Positions 40,430 to 48,500 are shown, numbered from the stretch's first letter. The stretch is 48,500 bases of DNA from Solirubrobacterales bacterium (GCA_019694145.1 JAIBCJ010000006.1:1-48500); one strand, 5' to 3'. Made by a program: numbers and translations. The notes: a model not told the origin generated them from the sequence alone.

Positions 40430-42460
40430 TCAACTACCGGCGTCTTCCTTCTTCTTGCCACGCCGACGTCGTCCGCGCCTCAGGCCGAACGGGCCGGATT
40501 TTACCGGTTTGTCCTCTTTTTCACCTTCTGCGTCCTTTTTCACCGCTGATTCGGCTTTGGGTTTCGGGTCGGAACCGTTCTTCGAGCCCTGACCGGACCT
40601 GCCCTGGCGATCGTTACCGCGATTCCCGGTCTCCTGTTTCGGGCCGCGACCCGACGCGGAAGCCTTGCCGTTTTCGCTCCTGCCGGCATTCTGGCCCGAC
40701 CCGTTCTTCTTTCGAGGGGCGGCCTTCTTCGTCTCCTTGGGCTGGGCTTCCTCCGGCAGCAGCTCGGCCACCGCGGAGGCCCGCTCGACCGACTGGATGC
40801 GGACCATCTTGCGCTCACCGACCGCATTCGCGGCACCGGTGATGCTGATGATGTAGGAGTCGATCCGGGCGATCGCGTCATCCGCGTTGTACATGTGCGG
40901 CTCTTCGATCTTGACGAACACTTCCTCGCCCGGCCGGAAGGGCAGGGCCCTTTCCTCGATCGAAGACTTCTCGCCGGACTCGATCAGTTCGAAGTTGTCG
41001 ATCGCCAGGGCCTCGCCGCCCTCGAAGTGGAACTGCTTGCCGGTTTCTTCCTCGAGCTCGAGCAGGCCGGAGTCGGAATCGTTGAGCAGCGCGGCGACCT
41101 TCGGGTTGACCCGGACCAGGAAGGCCTCGTCACCGGCGTGGTCGGCCGCGATCTCCTTCATCTTGCGGAGACCTTCCAGGGCGACCGTCTCGGCCGAGAG
41201 CACCACGCCCTCGCCCTCGCAGGTCGGGCACTGGACGGTGAGGATCTCGCGCACCCCGTCGGTGATGTTCTGGCGGGTCATCTCGACCAGGCCGAGCGGC
41301 GAAATCTCGACCAGGTAGCTCTTCGACTTGTCGGCGTCGAGCGCTTCCCGCAGGGTGCCGAGCACCTTGTCGCGGTTCTTGCCCTTCGCCATGTCGATGA
41401 AGTCGATGACGATGATGCCGCCGATGTCGCGCAGCCTGAGCTGCCGGACGACTTCGGAGGCCGCCTCGGTGTTGACCTTGGTGATCGTCTCCTCGAGGCC
41501 GCCCTTTCCGCGGCCGGTGAAGGAACCGGAGTTCACGTCGATCACGGTCAGCGCCTCGGTGTAGTCGATGATCAGGTAGCCGCCGGAGGGCAGGTCGATA
41601 CGACGGCCCAGGGTCGACTGGATCGCCCTTTCGATCTCCCATTTCTCGAAGAGCGGCTTCTTGCCCTTGTAATGCTCGACCCCTTCGACCAGCTCCGGCG
41701 CGGTGCGCTGGAAGAAGCTGGTTACCCGGTCGAACTGTTTCTGGTCATCGATGATCGCCTTGTCGAACTCGTTGAGGAAGACGTCGCGGAGCACGCGGAC
41801 CGGCAGGTCCTGCTCCTGGAAGACGAGGGATGGCGCCTTGGCGCCCTCGCGGCGCTTCTCGAGCACGGCGTCGAGGCGATGCAGGTAGGCGATCTCGCGG
41901 GTGAAGTCGGCCTTTTTGGCGCCGTGGGCCGCGGTGCGGACGATCAGGCCGCCCGGGCCGTCATAGGTTCGGCTGACCATGCGGCGCAGGCGGTCGCGTT
42001 CCTTGTCGGCGAGCCGGCGGCTCACCCCCACCCCGGTGCCGTTCGGCGCGTAGACCAGGTAGCGGCCGGCGATGGTCACGTTCATCGAAAGGCGGGCGCC
42101 CTTCGACTTGATCGGATCCTTGATCACCTGGACCAGGATCTCCTGTTTGGGCTTGATCAGCTCGTCGATCCGGCGGCCCTGGCCGCGGCCGCGGCGGGGT
42201 GCCTGCTGGCCGTCGGGGAGCAGGATCTCGTCGACATGCAGGAAGCCGTTTCGCTCCAGGCCGATGTCAACGAAGGCCGCTTCCATCCCGGGCAGGACGT
42301 TGTCGACCTTGCCCAGGTAGATGTTCCCGACCAGGGAGCGGCCGCCCCGGCGTTCGATGTAGACCTCGGCCACTTCGCGCTTTGATTTGACCGTCTTGGC
42401 CTCGAGCACGGCAACGCGGGTTTCGCCGCGGTCGGCCGACACAACAATTGTCTTTTTCAT
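40430..42460 (-). CDS. rne: Ribonuclease E/G
   Basis: 676 residues. N-terminal S1 domain (about 35-120, GNIYLGKVDNVLPGMEAAFVDIG), an RNase-H-like and a sensor region, catalytic DNase-I-like part with IDVNSGSFTGRG and VIDFIDMAKGKNRDKV (acidic Mg2+ ligands), and the zinc-link CPTCEGEGV. From about residue 560 a disordered tail rich in Lys, Arg, Gly and Ser follows, ending GLRRGRRRRGKKKEDAGS; in other RNase E proteins such tails are scaffolds for the degradosome or RNA. There is no visible Shine-Dalgarno sequence. Sits between rodA and rplU. Confidence 0.92.
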   Translation of the reverse strand: MKKTIVVSADRGETRVAVLEAKTVKSKREVAEVYIERRGGRSLVGNIYLGKVDNVLPGMEAAFVDIGLERNGFLHVDEILLPDGQQAPRRGRGQGRRIDELIKPKQEILVQVIKDPIKSKGARLSMNVTIAGRYLVYAPNGTGVGVSRRLADKERDRLRRMVSRTYDGPGGLIVRTAAHGAKKADFTREIAYLHRLDAVLEKRREGAKAPSLVFQEQDLPVRVLRDVFLNEFDKAIIDDQKQFDRVTSFFQRTAPELVEGVEHYKGKKPLFEKWEIERAIQSTLGRRIDLPSGGYLIIDYTEALTVIDVNSGSFTGRGKGGLEETITKVNTEAASEVVRQLRLRDIGGIIVIDFIDMAKGKNRDKVLGTLREALDADKSKSYLVEISPLGLVEMTRQNITDGVREILTVQCPTCEGEGVVLSAETVALEGLRKMKEIAADHAGDEAFLVRVNPKVAALLNDSDSGLLELEEETGKQFHFEGGEALAIDNFELIESGEKSSIEERALPFRPGEEVFVKIEEPHMYNADDAIARIDSYIISITGAANAVGERKMVRIQSVERASAVAELLPEEAQPKETKKAAPRKKNGSGQNAGRSENGKASASGRGPKQETGNRGNDRQGRSGQGSKNGSDPKPKAESAVKKDAEGEKEDKPVKSGPFGLRRGRRRRGKKKEDAGS

Positions 42461-42503
42461 TTTCTAAGTCGTTTTCCGTTCAGATTGGCTGCCCTGTGGA
42501 TTC

Positions 42504-43688
42504 TCAGTCGATCCACGGACCCCTCTCTGCGGCGCGCGACTCGATGTGAATGCTCTGCAGGACCCCGATCATCAGGAAGGTGGCGATTACCGCCGACCCG
42601 CCGTAACTCATCAGCGGCAAGGGGATGCCGGTGATCGGCATGATGCCGAGGTTCATTCCCACGTTTACGAAGACCTGAAAGATGATCGCGGCAGCGATTC
42701 CGGCCGCGACCAGGGTTCCGTAGAAATTCTTCGAGAGCGTCATCAGACGCAGCGCCCGCCAGAAGAGCAGGGCAAAAAGGGATAAGACCAGCGCCGCGCC
42801 AACGAATCCGTAACGCTCGGCAACCACGGCAAAAATGAAGTCCGTGTGCCGTTCGGGAACGAATCCGAAGCGGGACTGGGTGGCCTGGTCGCCGCGGCCG
42901 GTGGTTCCACCGGCTCCGATTCCGACCTTGGCCTGATTCTGCTGGTAGCCCGCGTCACCGATATCGGACGACGGGCTGAGGAACGAGGTAAGTCGTTCCT
43001 GTTGATACTCCTTCAGCACCGGCATCCCGGCCGCCGGAAGGGCGACCAGCACGACGGTGACAAAAACTGCGAGGACGGCCCCGATCGCGGCCAGGTGAGA
43101 CCAGCGAACGCCGGCCGCGACCATGATCGCGAAGGTAATCGCCGCGAAGACGAGCGACGTACCCAGGTCCTGAAGCAGGACCAGGCCGGTCGGCACGAGT
43201 CCGAGGGCGAGTATGCGGATCGTCCTTTGACCTTCGGAGCCACGACGGGCCCCGTCGATCACGAATCCGGCCAGGGCAAGCACGAGAAGCAGCTTGCCCA
43301 GCTCGGCCGGCTGGAAGGTGAAGAAAGGAAGTTCAAGTGAGTTCGTCGACCCGCGTGCGGCCACGCCGAATGTGAACACCGCGAAGATCGAGGCGCACAG
43401 GAACGTGTAGATGCCAACACGTAGTTCCCGGAAACGGGAATAGTCGATGCGGGAGACGGCAATCATTCCGATGATTCCGACCAAACCATAGAGAGCCTGC
43501 CGCTGGACGTACTGCTCGGGTGCCCCGACGATCTGCGAGCCGGAAGCCTCGTATAGCGTGAAAAGCGAGCAGGCGAGCAGGCCCAGAGCCGAAAAGGCAA
43601 GCCATCCGTCCATCCCGGCCAGGCCGGCGCGCTCCAGCGGGTTGACTGACTGCTTCGGGGTCCGGCGCGGCAGCCGCGAGGATTCCAT
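42504..43688 (-). CDS. rodA: SEDS peptidoglycan glycosyltransferase RodA
   Basis: 394 residues with about ten hydrophobic helices. Polymerises lipid II in the elongasome. Seen: SLELPFFTFQPAELGKLLLVLALAGF, QDLGTSLVFAAITFAIMVAAG, QNQAKVGIGAGGTTGRG, FVPERHTDFIFAVVAERYGFVGA, and NVGMNLGIMPITGIPLPLMSYGGS, all SEDS hallmarks including the putative catalytic Asp of HTDF. ATG 43688 shares a base with the mrdA stop (TGATG). Confidence 0.96.
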   Translation of the reverse strand: MESSRLPRRTPKQSVNPLERAGLAGMDGWLAFSALGLLACSLFTLYEASGSQIVGAPEQYVQRQALYGLVGIIGMIAVSRIDYSRFRELRVGIYTFLCASIFAVFTFGVAARGSTNSLELPFFTFQPAELGKLLLVLALAGFVIDGARRGSEGQRTIRILALGLVPTGLVLLQDLGTSLVFAAITFAIMVAAGVRWSHLAAIGAVLAVFVTVVLVALPAAGMPVLKEYQQERLTSFLSPSSDIGDAGYQQNQAKVGIGAGGTTGRGDQATQSRFGFVPERHTDFIFAVVAERYGFVGAALVLSLFALLFWRALRLMTLSKNFYGTLVAAGIAAAIIFQVFVNVGMNLGIMPITGIPLPLMSYGGSAVIATFLMIGVLQSIHIESRAAERGPWID

Positions 43689-45559
43689 CACTCCACGCTC
43701 CCGACCCCGCCCGAGACCGCATGGGCCTGTTTGTCGAAATAGGCCTGGAGGATCTGGAGGGCGACCGGCGCGGCGGTGTCGGCACCGAACCCGCCTTGCT
43801 CGACCGTGACGACAACGGCGATTTCCGGATCCGGATACGGGGCCAGCACCGCGTACCAGGCCTGGTCGATTTCATCGGTGCGCTCCGCGGTGCCGGTCTT
43901 GCCCGCGACCTTGACCGGGAAGCCGCCGAAAACCTTGTACGAGGTGCCTTCGGGTGCCTGCGCGGCGTCGTGAAGTCCGTCCATGATCACCTGCCGGGCC
44001 GCCGGATCAATCGGGATTTCCCCGGTCACAACCGGTTCGGCCTCGGACTTGACCCGGCCCGCTGCGTCCTCGGTCTGCAGCATCAGCTGCGGCTGGAGAA
44101 CGGTGCCGCCGTTGCCGAGCGCGGCGTAGGCCGTCGCCAGCTGCAGCGGACTGGCCTGGAAGTAGCCCTGGCCGATCGCGAACTGGATGTTCTGGCCGAT
44201 CGCCCACGGGTCGTAGTACTTCGGCTCTTCCTTGTGGGCCTGGTTCACCCACTTCGGGCTCGGCACCAGGCCTTCCGATTCACCCGGTATGTCGATCCCG
44301 GTCGCCTTGCCGAAGCCGAAGTCGCCGGCCCAGTTCTGGAGCTGGCGGGTGCCGTTCATGTCGCGGCCGAGCATGTAGAAATAGACGTCGGAGGAGACCT
44401 CGAGCGCGCGCTGAAGGTCGACCGGCCCATGGGCCTGTTTGCCGGCGTTGTCGAATTCCTGATCGGCGATGGTGATCGAGCCGGTGTCGTTGACGACGGT
44501 TTGCGGGGTGATGTAGCCGCCATCGAGTGCGGCCAGGGCGGTGAAGGGCTTGAAGGTCGAGCCGACCGCATACTGGCCGCCGATCGCCCGGTCAAAGAGC
44601 GGTGCCCCGTTGTCCTCGTCATAGAGCGCGTCGACCTGGTTCTGGGTCAGCGGATGGGTGAACATGTCCGGGTCGAAGGTCGGGTTGGAAGCGAGGCCCA
44701 GCACCTGCCCGTTGTTCACGTCCATGGCGACGAAGGCGCCGGGCAACCCGATGCTCTGAAGCGATGCCTCTCCTGCCTGCTGCACCTTCCCGTCGATCGA
44801 AAGCCGTACGCTCTCGCCCGGGACCGGCAGGGTCGAGGGCAGCTGGCTGACGATCCGGCCGGTCGAATCGACCTGCACCTTCGTGTCCCCTGGCTGGCCG
44901 CGCAGCTCGTCGTCGTAGGTCTGTTCGATCCCGGTCTTGCCGAGCGTGTCACCGGCGGCGAGGTCCTTGTCCGGGTTCTTTTCGAGGTCCTCGGCGGTCA
45001 CCTCGCCGATGCTGCCGAGGATGTGCGCCGCGAGCAGCCCCTGCGGGTACTTGCGGACGAAAATCCGGTTGACCTGGACCTCGGGGAACTCGGCCTGGTG
45101 TTCCTGCAGGTAGTAGACGATGTCGTCATCGACGTCCTGATCGAGGGTGATCGGGCTGCCCGGCGGGTCGTTCTTCTTCGTTTCGTAGACCTTCTTCCGG
45201 ATCCAGTCGGCAGAGTGATCGAGCACCTTGCCGATCCGCGCGTAGAGCTCCTGGCGGCCCGCGACGGTGGTCGGAATCTCGATCGGGTCCAGCTGGAGCG
45301 CCATGCTGGTCCGGTTGTCAACCAGAACCTTTCCGTCCCGGTCCAGGATCCGCCCACGCGGGGCCGGGACCCGGATCTCGCGGGTCCGGTTGTCGTTTGC
45401 CTCGGCGAGGTACTTGTCCCCGGTCACGATCTGGAGCGACCAGAGCCGAAAGAAGAGGATCCCCAGCAGGACCAGCCCGATGCCGCCGATCACGGCGAAC
45501 CGACGGGACACGGGGTTCCGCTTCGGTCGTGGTCTGGGAACTACGGGTTCAATTCTCAT
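43688..45559 (-). CDS. mrdA: Penicillin-binding protein 2 (class B transpeptidase)
   Basis: 623 residues. One N-terminal membrane helix (about 21-40), a PBP dimerisation region (VPAPRGRILDRDGKVLVDN, then about 60-250), and the transpeptidase domain with Ser in GSTFKPFTAL (near 333), SSD in LEVSSDVYFY, and KTG in VAGKTGTAER (near 551). Partner of RodA in side-wall synthesis. ATG 45559 is in an ATGA overlap with mreD, which fixes the start; a longer in-frame reading inside mreD is not needed. Confidence 0.96.
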   Translation of the reverse strand: MRIEPVVPRPRPKRNPVSRRFAVIGGIGLVLLGILFFRLWSLQIVTGDKYLAEANDNRTREIRVPAPRGRILDRDGKVLVDNRTSMALQLDPIEIPTTVAGRQELYARIGKVLDHSADWIRKKVYETKKNDPPGSPITLDQDVDDDIVYYLQEHQAEFPEVQVNRIFVRKYPQGLLAAHILGSIGEVTAEDLEKNPDKDLAAGDTLGKTGIEQTYDDELRGQPGDTKVQVDSTGRIVSQLPSTLPVPGESVRLSIDGKVQQAGEASLQSIGLPGAFVAMDVNNGQVLGLASNPTFDPDMFTHPLTQNQVDALYDEDNGAPLFDRAIGGQYAVGSTFKPFTALAALDGGYITPQTVVNDTGSITIADQEFDNAGKQAHGPVDLQRALEVSSDVYFYMLGRDMNGTRQLQNWAGDFGFGKATGIDIPGESEGLVPSPKWVNQAHKEEPKYYDPWAIGQNIQFAIGQGYFQASPLQLATAYAALGNGGTVLQPQLMLQTEDAAGRVKSEAEPVVTGEIPIDPAARQVIMDGLHDAAQAPEGTSYKVFGGFPVKVAGKTGTAERTDEIDQAWYAVLAPYPDPEIAVVVTVEQGGFGADTAAPVALQILQAYFDKQAHAVSGGVGSVE

Positions 45560-46149
45560 CGGAAAGCCTCGGGGCCGTTTCCGCCCGGCGGGTCGAGCTC
45601 GTCGGCCCACCGTTCAATGTCAACCGGCCGCCGGCGGGTGGCCGGCTCGTGAATCAGCGCTGGTCTGAGAACACGGTAAGTCAGCGCGTAGAGCGGAATC
45701 GCCAGAAGAACACCATAGAAGGCCTGCAGGATGAGGTCGGGGACAAGCGATCCGCTTAGCGAGGAATCGAAACCGACGATCACGGTGTAGAAGCCGAGCG
45801 CCAGGTTCGCCCCCAGGGTTGCGATTCCGCAGACCGCGAGCACGGTCGGCCGGTCGACGAAATCCCCGCGCTCGCGGTAGATGCCGGCCAGGTAGCCGAC
45901 CGCCATGAAGACGAGGCAGGCGCTGCCGAGCGGCCCGTCGGTCAGTCCGTCACCAAGGAAGCCGAAGGCGAAACCGACCGTGGCCCCGATCAGGCTGCCA
46001 CCCAGCAGGCCGAAGATCGCGGCGCAGGCGGGCAGGATCCACATCGAGGTTCCGAACAGTTCGATCTGCGAGAAGAAGGAGATCTGAAGCACCGTGAAGA
46101 GCAGGATCAGGCCGGCCACCCTCGCGGCTGTGCGGCTCGTGATGATCAT
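45556..46149 (-). CDS. mreD: Rod shape-determining protein MreD
   Basis: 197 residues, five to six hydrophobic helices: LILLFTVLQISFFSQIELFG, WILPACAAIFGLLGGSLIGATVGFAFGFLGD, and GYLAGIYRERGDF are typical of MreD. A polar tail follows (about 165-197). ATGA overlaps on both sides link mreC, mreD and mrdA. Confidence 0.92.
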   Translation of the reverse strand: MIITSRTAARVAGLILLFTVLQISFFSQIELFGTSMWILPACAAIFGLLGGSLIGATVGFAFGFLGDGLTDGPLGSACLVFMAVGYLAGIYRERGDFVDRPTVLAVCGIATLGANLALGFYTVIVGFDSSLSGSLVPDLILQAFYGVLLAIPLYALTYRVLRPALIHEPATRRRPVDIERWADELDPPGGNGPEAFR

Positions 46150-46994
46150 CCGCGGTTGCCTCCGGTCAGGACCTGGAGCCAGTCCAGATTGCGGAGATCG
46201 GCGAAGGGCCTCAGTTCGACCGACTGGATCGCCTCGCGCTCATCGATCGGCGCCCGCGTGATCTCGCCGATCGGCAGGCCGCGCGGGTAGAGCGAGGAGA
46301 GCCCGTCGCCGCGCCAGCCGGAGGTGACCACGGTGTCACCGCTGTGGACGTCCTTGGTTTCGTCGAGAAATTCCAGCACCAGAGTCTGGGGGTCCCCGAC
46401 CTTGGCCCGGACCACGCCCTGGGCACCGCCGGGCAGAACCCTGGCGCTGACCGCGCTCGACCCGTCCGAGATCAGGCTGACCACCGAACCCGAGTGGCTG
46501 ACCGCGCTGATCCGCCCGACCAGCCCGTCGCCGCTGATCACCGGATCGTTGACCGCGATTCCGTCGGAAGAACCGGCGTTGACGCTGACCGTCGTGTACC
46601 AGACGGTCGGCGAGCGGCCGGTCACGTTGACGGTCACCGGGTCGTAGGCGTCGGGAATCTTTCCGGCCTCCGCGAGGCCGACCATCTTGCGGAGCTGGCG
46701 GTTGTCTTCGAGTGCGACCTCGCCGGCGACCGCCTTGCCGCGGGCTTCCTCGAGCTCGCTCTGGAGCCGGTCCCGCTCACCGCGCGCGTCCATCGTCTCG
46801 TCGAACCAGTTGATCAGGTCCCGGGCCGGTTTCAGGGCCCTCGAGGCGGCGTTGGTGACCGGGTCGAAGAAGGTCCCGAGCACGCCTCCCACTCCGCCCG
46901 AACCACTGCCGAAGGTGAACGTGAGCAGCACGAAGCCCAGCACGATGAGGCCGATGAGCACGGCCCGGCGACGTCTGACTTGTTTGCGGTACAT
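46146..46994 (-). CDS. mreC: Rod shape-determining protein MreC
   Basis: 282 residues. One membrane helix (about 11-28), a coiled coil (about 65-100, GERDRLQSELEEARGKA), then the beta domains: VTVNVTGRSPTVWYTTVSVNAGSSDGI, GLVGRISAVSHSGSVVSLISDG, and DTVVTSGWRGDGLSSLYPRGLPIGEI. Couples PBP2-RodA to the cytoskeleton. mreB, usually just upstream, is not in the window. Confidence 0.95.
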   Translation of the reverse strand: MYRKQVRRRRAVLIGLIVLGFVLLTFTFGSGSGGVGGVLGTFFDPVTNAASRALKPARDLINWFDETMDARGERDRLQSELEEARGKAVAGEVALEDNRQLRKMVGLAEAGKIPDAYDPVTVNVTGRSPTVWYTTVSVNAGSSDGIAVNDPVISGDGLVGRISAVSHSGSVVSLISDGSSAVSARVLPGGAQGVVRAKVGDPQTLVLEFLDETKDVHSGDTVVTSGWRGDGLSSLYPRGLPIGEITRAPIDEREAIQSVELRPFADLRNLDWLQVLTGGNRG

Positions 46995-47170
46995 GTGAGT
47001 GGCTGGTGGTGATTGAGAGGTCGCGGAAGAGCGGGCACCAATCGTGATCCGGAGTGGAATCGCTCCGAACCCGCGACTTTCTCAGCTTGGCAAGAGTGCC
47101 GCCCGGACGGCCTGGTGACTGCGGGAAGGATTGCAGCGGCCGACCACCCTACCCGGAGGCCTTCAGCGGT
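46995..47170 (-). promoter_or_regulatory. mreC leader region with possible promoter and hairpin
   Basis: 176 bases between maf and mreC. On the minus strand TGAACC (47173-47168), a 16-base spacer and TAGGGT (47151-47146) form a promoter candidate, giving a leader of about 145 bases. A stem CGGAG/CTCCG (47050-47067) lies inside. No Shine-Dalgarno before the mreC ATG. No recognised riboswitch. Confidence 0.35.
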
Positions 47171-47737
47171 TCATAAATCCAGTTCCGGAGCCAAATCCAG
47201 CAGCAGGCCGACCGGCAGGCCGATCACGTTGGCGATATCGCCGTCGACCCCGGCGACCAGGGAAGATCCCCGGCCCTGGATCGCGTAGCCGCCGGCCCGG
47301 CCGCGCCACTCGCCGCTCGCCAGGTAGCGGTCAACCTCGCTCTTCTCCAGTTCACGGAAGCGGACGGCCGATTCGGCCACCCCGGTCCGGACCTGTTCCG
47401 CCTCGGGGCCGACGATCGCCAGCCCGCTCAGGACCCGGTGTTTCCGGCCGGAAAGCTGGGCCAGGTATTCGCGCGCCCGGACCTCGTCATCCGGTTTGCC
47501 GATGATGTGGTCCTCAAGCACCACGTCGGTGTCGCAACCGATCACCAGGCAGCCCGGCGCTGTTTCGGCCACCGACCTGGCCTTGAGCAGGGCGTTGGCC
47601 AGGACCACCTCCGCCGGGTCGCCGTGCACGATCTCTTCGACGCCCGAGACCCGAACCTCGAACTCGACGCCGATCCGTTCGAGCAGGTCGCGGCGCTGGG
47701 GTGAACCGGAAGCGAGGATTACCGGGCAGGCTGGCAC
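47171..47737 (-). CDS. maf: Maf-family nucleotide pyrophosphatase
   Basis: 188 residues from a GTG. Hydrolyses non-canonical or pyrimidine nucleoside triphosphates, possibly linked to septum control. Seen: VILASGSPQRRDLLERIG, the CDTDVV(L) metal site, GKPDDEVRAREYLAQLSGRKHRVLSGL, and YAIQGRGSSLVAGVDGDIANVIGLP. The Gln in AIQG and the Arg after SPQR are family features. The open frame extends further upstream through the TetR gene; GTG 47737, 32 bases after the TetR stop, is the most sensible start. Confidence 0.92.
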   Translation of the reverse strand: MPACPVILASGSPQRRDLLERIGVEFEVRVSGVEEIVHGDPAEVVLANALLKARSVAETAPGCLVIGCDTDVVLEDHIIGKPDDEVRAREYLAQLSGRKHRVLSGLAIVGPEAEQVRTGVAESAVRFRELEKSEVDRYLASGEWRGRAGGYAIQGRGSSLVAGVDGDIANVIGLPVGLLLDLAPELDL

Positions 47738-47769
47738 CGAAGCAGAATCGCAGATCGCGGTCCCGGCGA

Positions 47770-48333
47770 TCAGGCCGTGTCGGCGGCCCGGACCAGGGTC
47801 TCCATCGCCCGGATCGCGCGGTCGATCTCCGGCTCGGAGCGGACCGCGATGTTGCCCCATTCGTAGGCCATGCCGATCTGGGTGAGGACGTCGGCCAGCT
47901 CGCTTGCCTTCTCACCCGACCATTCCGGCCGGGTCCGTTCGATCTCGGCGGTCAACTCGCCGGTGATTGCGGTCGAAACCCCGGAACCCGGAGCCAGCAT
48001 CACCCGCAGGCCCAGTTCGGGTTCGTTCTGGACCAGGTGTCGAAGTGGCGCGAAGTCCGCGGTCGTCAGCATGAATCGGCGCATCGCGTCGATCGTGCGT
48101 TCAAGGCCCTCGCCCTCCGCCTCGCCTATCGCGGTGCCGATCACCTCGACCACCATTTCGGAGAGCATCTCCGAAATCAGGGAGTCGCGATCCCCCACCC
48201 ACCGGTAGAGGGTCGTGCGGCCAATCCCCAACTCGTTGGCCAGCGACTGCATGTCGACCCGCTCGAGGTTGAGGTAGTGGCGCCGCGCCAACCGGATCGC
48301 ATCGTCACGACGAACTTTCTCGGAAACACCCAC
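47770..48333 (-). CDS. TetR/AcrR-family transcriptional regulator
   Basis: 187 residues. Helix-turn-helix MQSLANELGIGRTTLYRWVGDRDSLISEML (about 28-57) is close to the TetR consensus. The ligand domain (ERTIDAMRRFMLTTADFAPLRHLVQNEPELGLRVMLAPG) resembles the QsdR-type C-terminal family; ligand unknown. It could regulate itself or maf downstream. GTG start with a TAGGAT box six bases upstream. Confidence 0.87.
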   Translation of the reverse strand: MGVSEKVRRDDAIRLARRHYLNLERVDMQSLANELGIGRTTLYRWVGDRDSLISEMLSEMVVEVIGTAIGEAEGEGLERTIDAMRRFMLTTADFAPLRHLVQNEPELGLRVMLAPGSGVSTAITGELTAEIERTRPEWSGEKASELADVLTQIGMAYEWGNIAVRSEPEIDRAIRAMETLVRAADTA

Positions 48334-48339
48334 GCAGCA

Positions 48340-48345
48340 ATCCTA
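48340..48345 (-). promoter_or_regulatory. -10 box (TAGGAT) for the TetR-maf pair
   Basis: TAGGAT six bases before the GTG at 48333; same hexamer and spacing as the lipoprotein promoter at 4522. No palindromic operator is obvious beside it. Confidence 0.6.
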
Positions 48346-48382
48346 GACCCGCCCCTTGAAGCAATGGTTGCGCCGCGGGGTC

Positions 48383-48464
48383 GGGTGGGCATTCCCGGGA
48401 CGCGCAAAACCCTCGCGCGGCATTCAGCCGCGCTCCTCGCTGAGTGTCCCGGAAACGCCCACCC
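48383..48464 (-). repeat. Long nested inverted repeat at the right edge
   Basis: Outer arms of 19 bases (48383-48401 with 48446-48464) pair at 17 positions; the two mismatches are A-C on the plus strand and therefore G-U on the minus strand. Inside is a perfect 7-bp stem GCGCGGC-attca-GCCGCGC (48415-48433). Likely a 3'-end structure for a minus-strand gene beyond the edge. Nothing coding is seen from 48346 to 48500. Confidence 0.6.
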
Positions 48465-48500
48465 CACCCAAGCCCACCCGCAACCCCCCGGTGGGTCGGA

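Noticed and set aside
1-48500. CRISPR arrays, toxin-antitoxin, restriction or prophage genes
   Set aside because: None of the credible frames match such families and no regularly spaced repeats are seen.

Overview
The window looks like a stretch of core chromosome from a high-G+C actinobacterium. Gene content and order (maf-mreCD-mrdA-rodA-rne-rplU-rpmA-obg-proB-proA-nadD-rsfS, then leuS-comEA-comEC-holA with rpsT opposite, murJ, lepA, hrcA-dnaJ-prmA-murI, yqeY-phoH-ybeY-era, and hisIE-trpEGDC) and several lineage-type proteins (ELWxTDG repeat proteins, HadA/HadB-like dehydratases, a GT-C-like membrane protein) suggest Thermoleophilia/Solirubrobacterales. That placement is from memory of the families; no database search was possible. 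Almost everything is on the minus strand, densely packed, with ATGA/GTGA/TTGA or TGATG overlaps that point to long translationally coupled operons.

Layout, left to right. 1-4515 (-): a small lipoprotein, hisIE, trpE, trpG, trpD and the start of trpC, which runs off the left edge; this is the late histidine / early tryptophan pathway. 4586-5536 (+): a membrane-anchored zinc metallopeptidase. 5537-5790: a convergent gap with a nested 47-nt hairpin. 5791-8476 (-): yqeY, phoH, ybeY, era. 8534-12687 (-): hrcA, dnaJ, prmA, murI and a small membrane protein, all in four-base overlaps. 12733-13571 (-): a two-gene (R)-specific dehydratase pair. 13696-19470 (-): lepA, a large GT-C-like membrane protein and murJ. 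19536-19796 (+): rpsT. 19799-26358 (-): holA, comEC, comEA, leuS. 26382-29474: accessory genes (VOC dioxygenase, SRPBCC protein, agmatine deiminase homologue, secreted SnoaL-like protein). 29486-29690: second copy of the 47-nt hairpin and a tRNA-Ala(GGC). 29716-31958 (-): rsfS, nadD, proA. 32069-35430 (+): two tandem secreted nine-repeat ELWxTDG paralogues. 35481-39497 (-): proB, obg, a frameshifted gene and a serine hydrolase of the beta-lactamase fold. 39570-46994 (-): rpmA, rplU, rne/rng, rodA, mrdA, mreD, mreC, the cell-elongation machinery followed by RNase E/G and two 50S proteins. 47171-48345 (-): maf and a TetR regulator. No gene-free stretch exceeds 300 bases.

The clearest signals not explained by gene annotation are: (1) a promoter rule, a TANNNT-like -10 box ending 6-8 bases before the start codon in 14 promoter-proximal genes, implying pervasive leaderless transcription and fixing several start codons; (2) two copies of a 47-nt nested hairpin in opposite orientations with compensatory base changes, implying a structured RNA or repeat family; (3) two related 3'-end modules behind proB and obg; and (4) a long structured inverted repeat at the right edge whose mismatches become G-U pairs only on the minus strand. 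I found no transposase, prophage, CRISPR array or defence system, and no clearly new multi-gene system.
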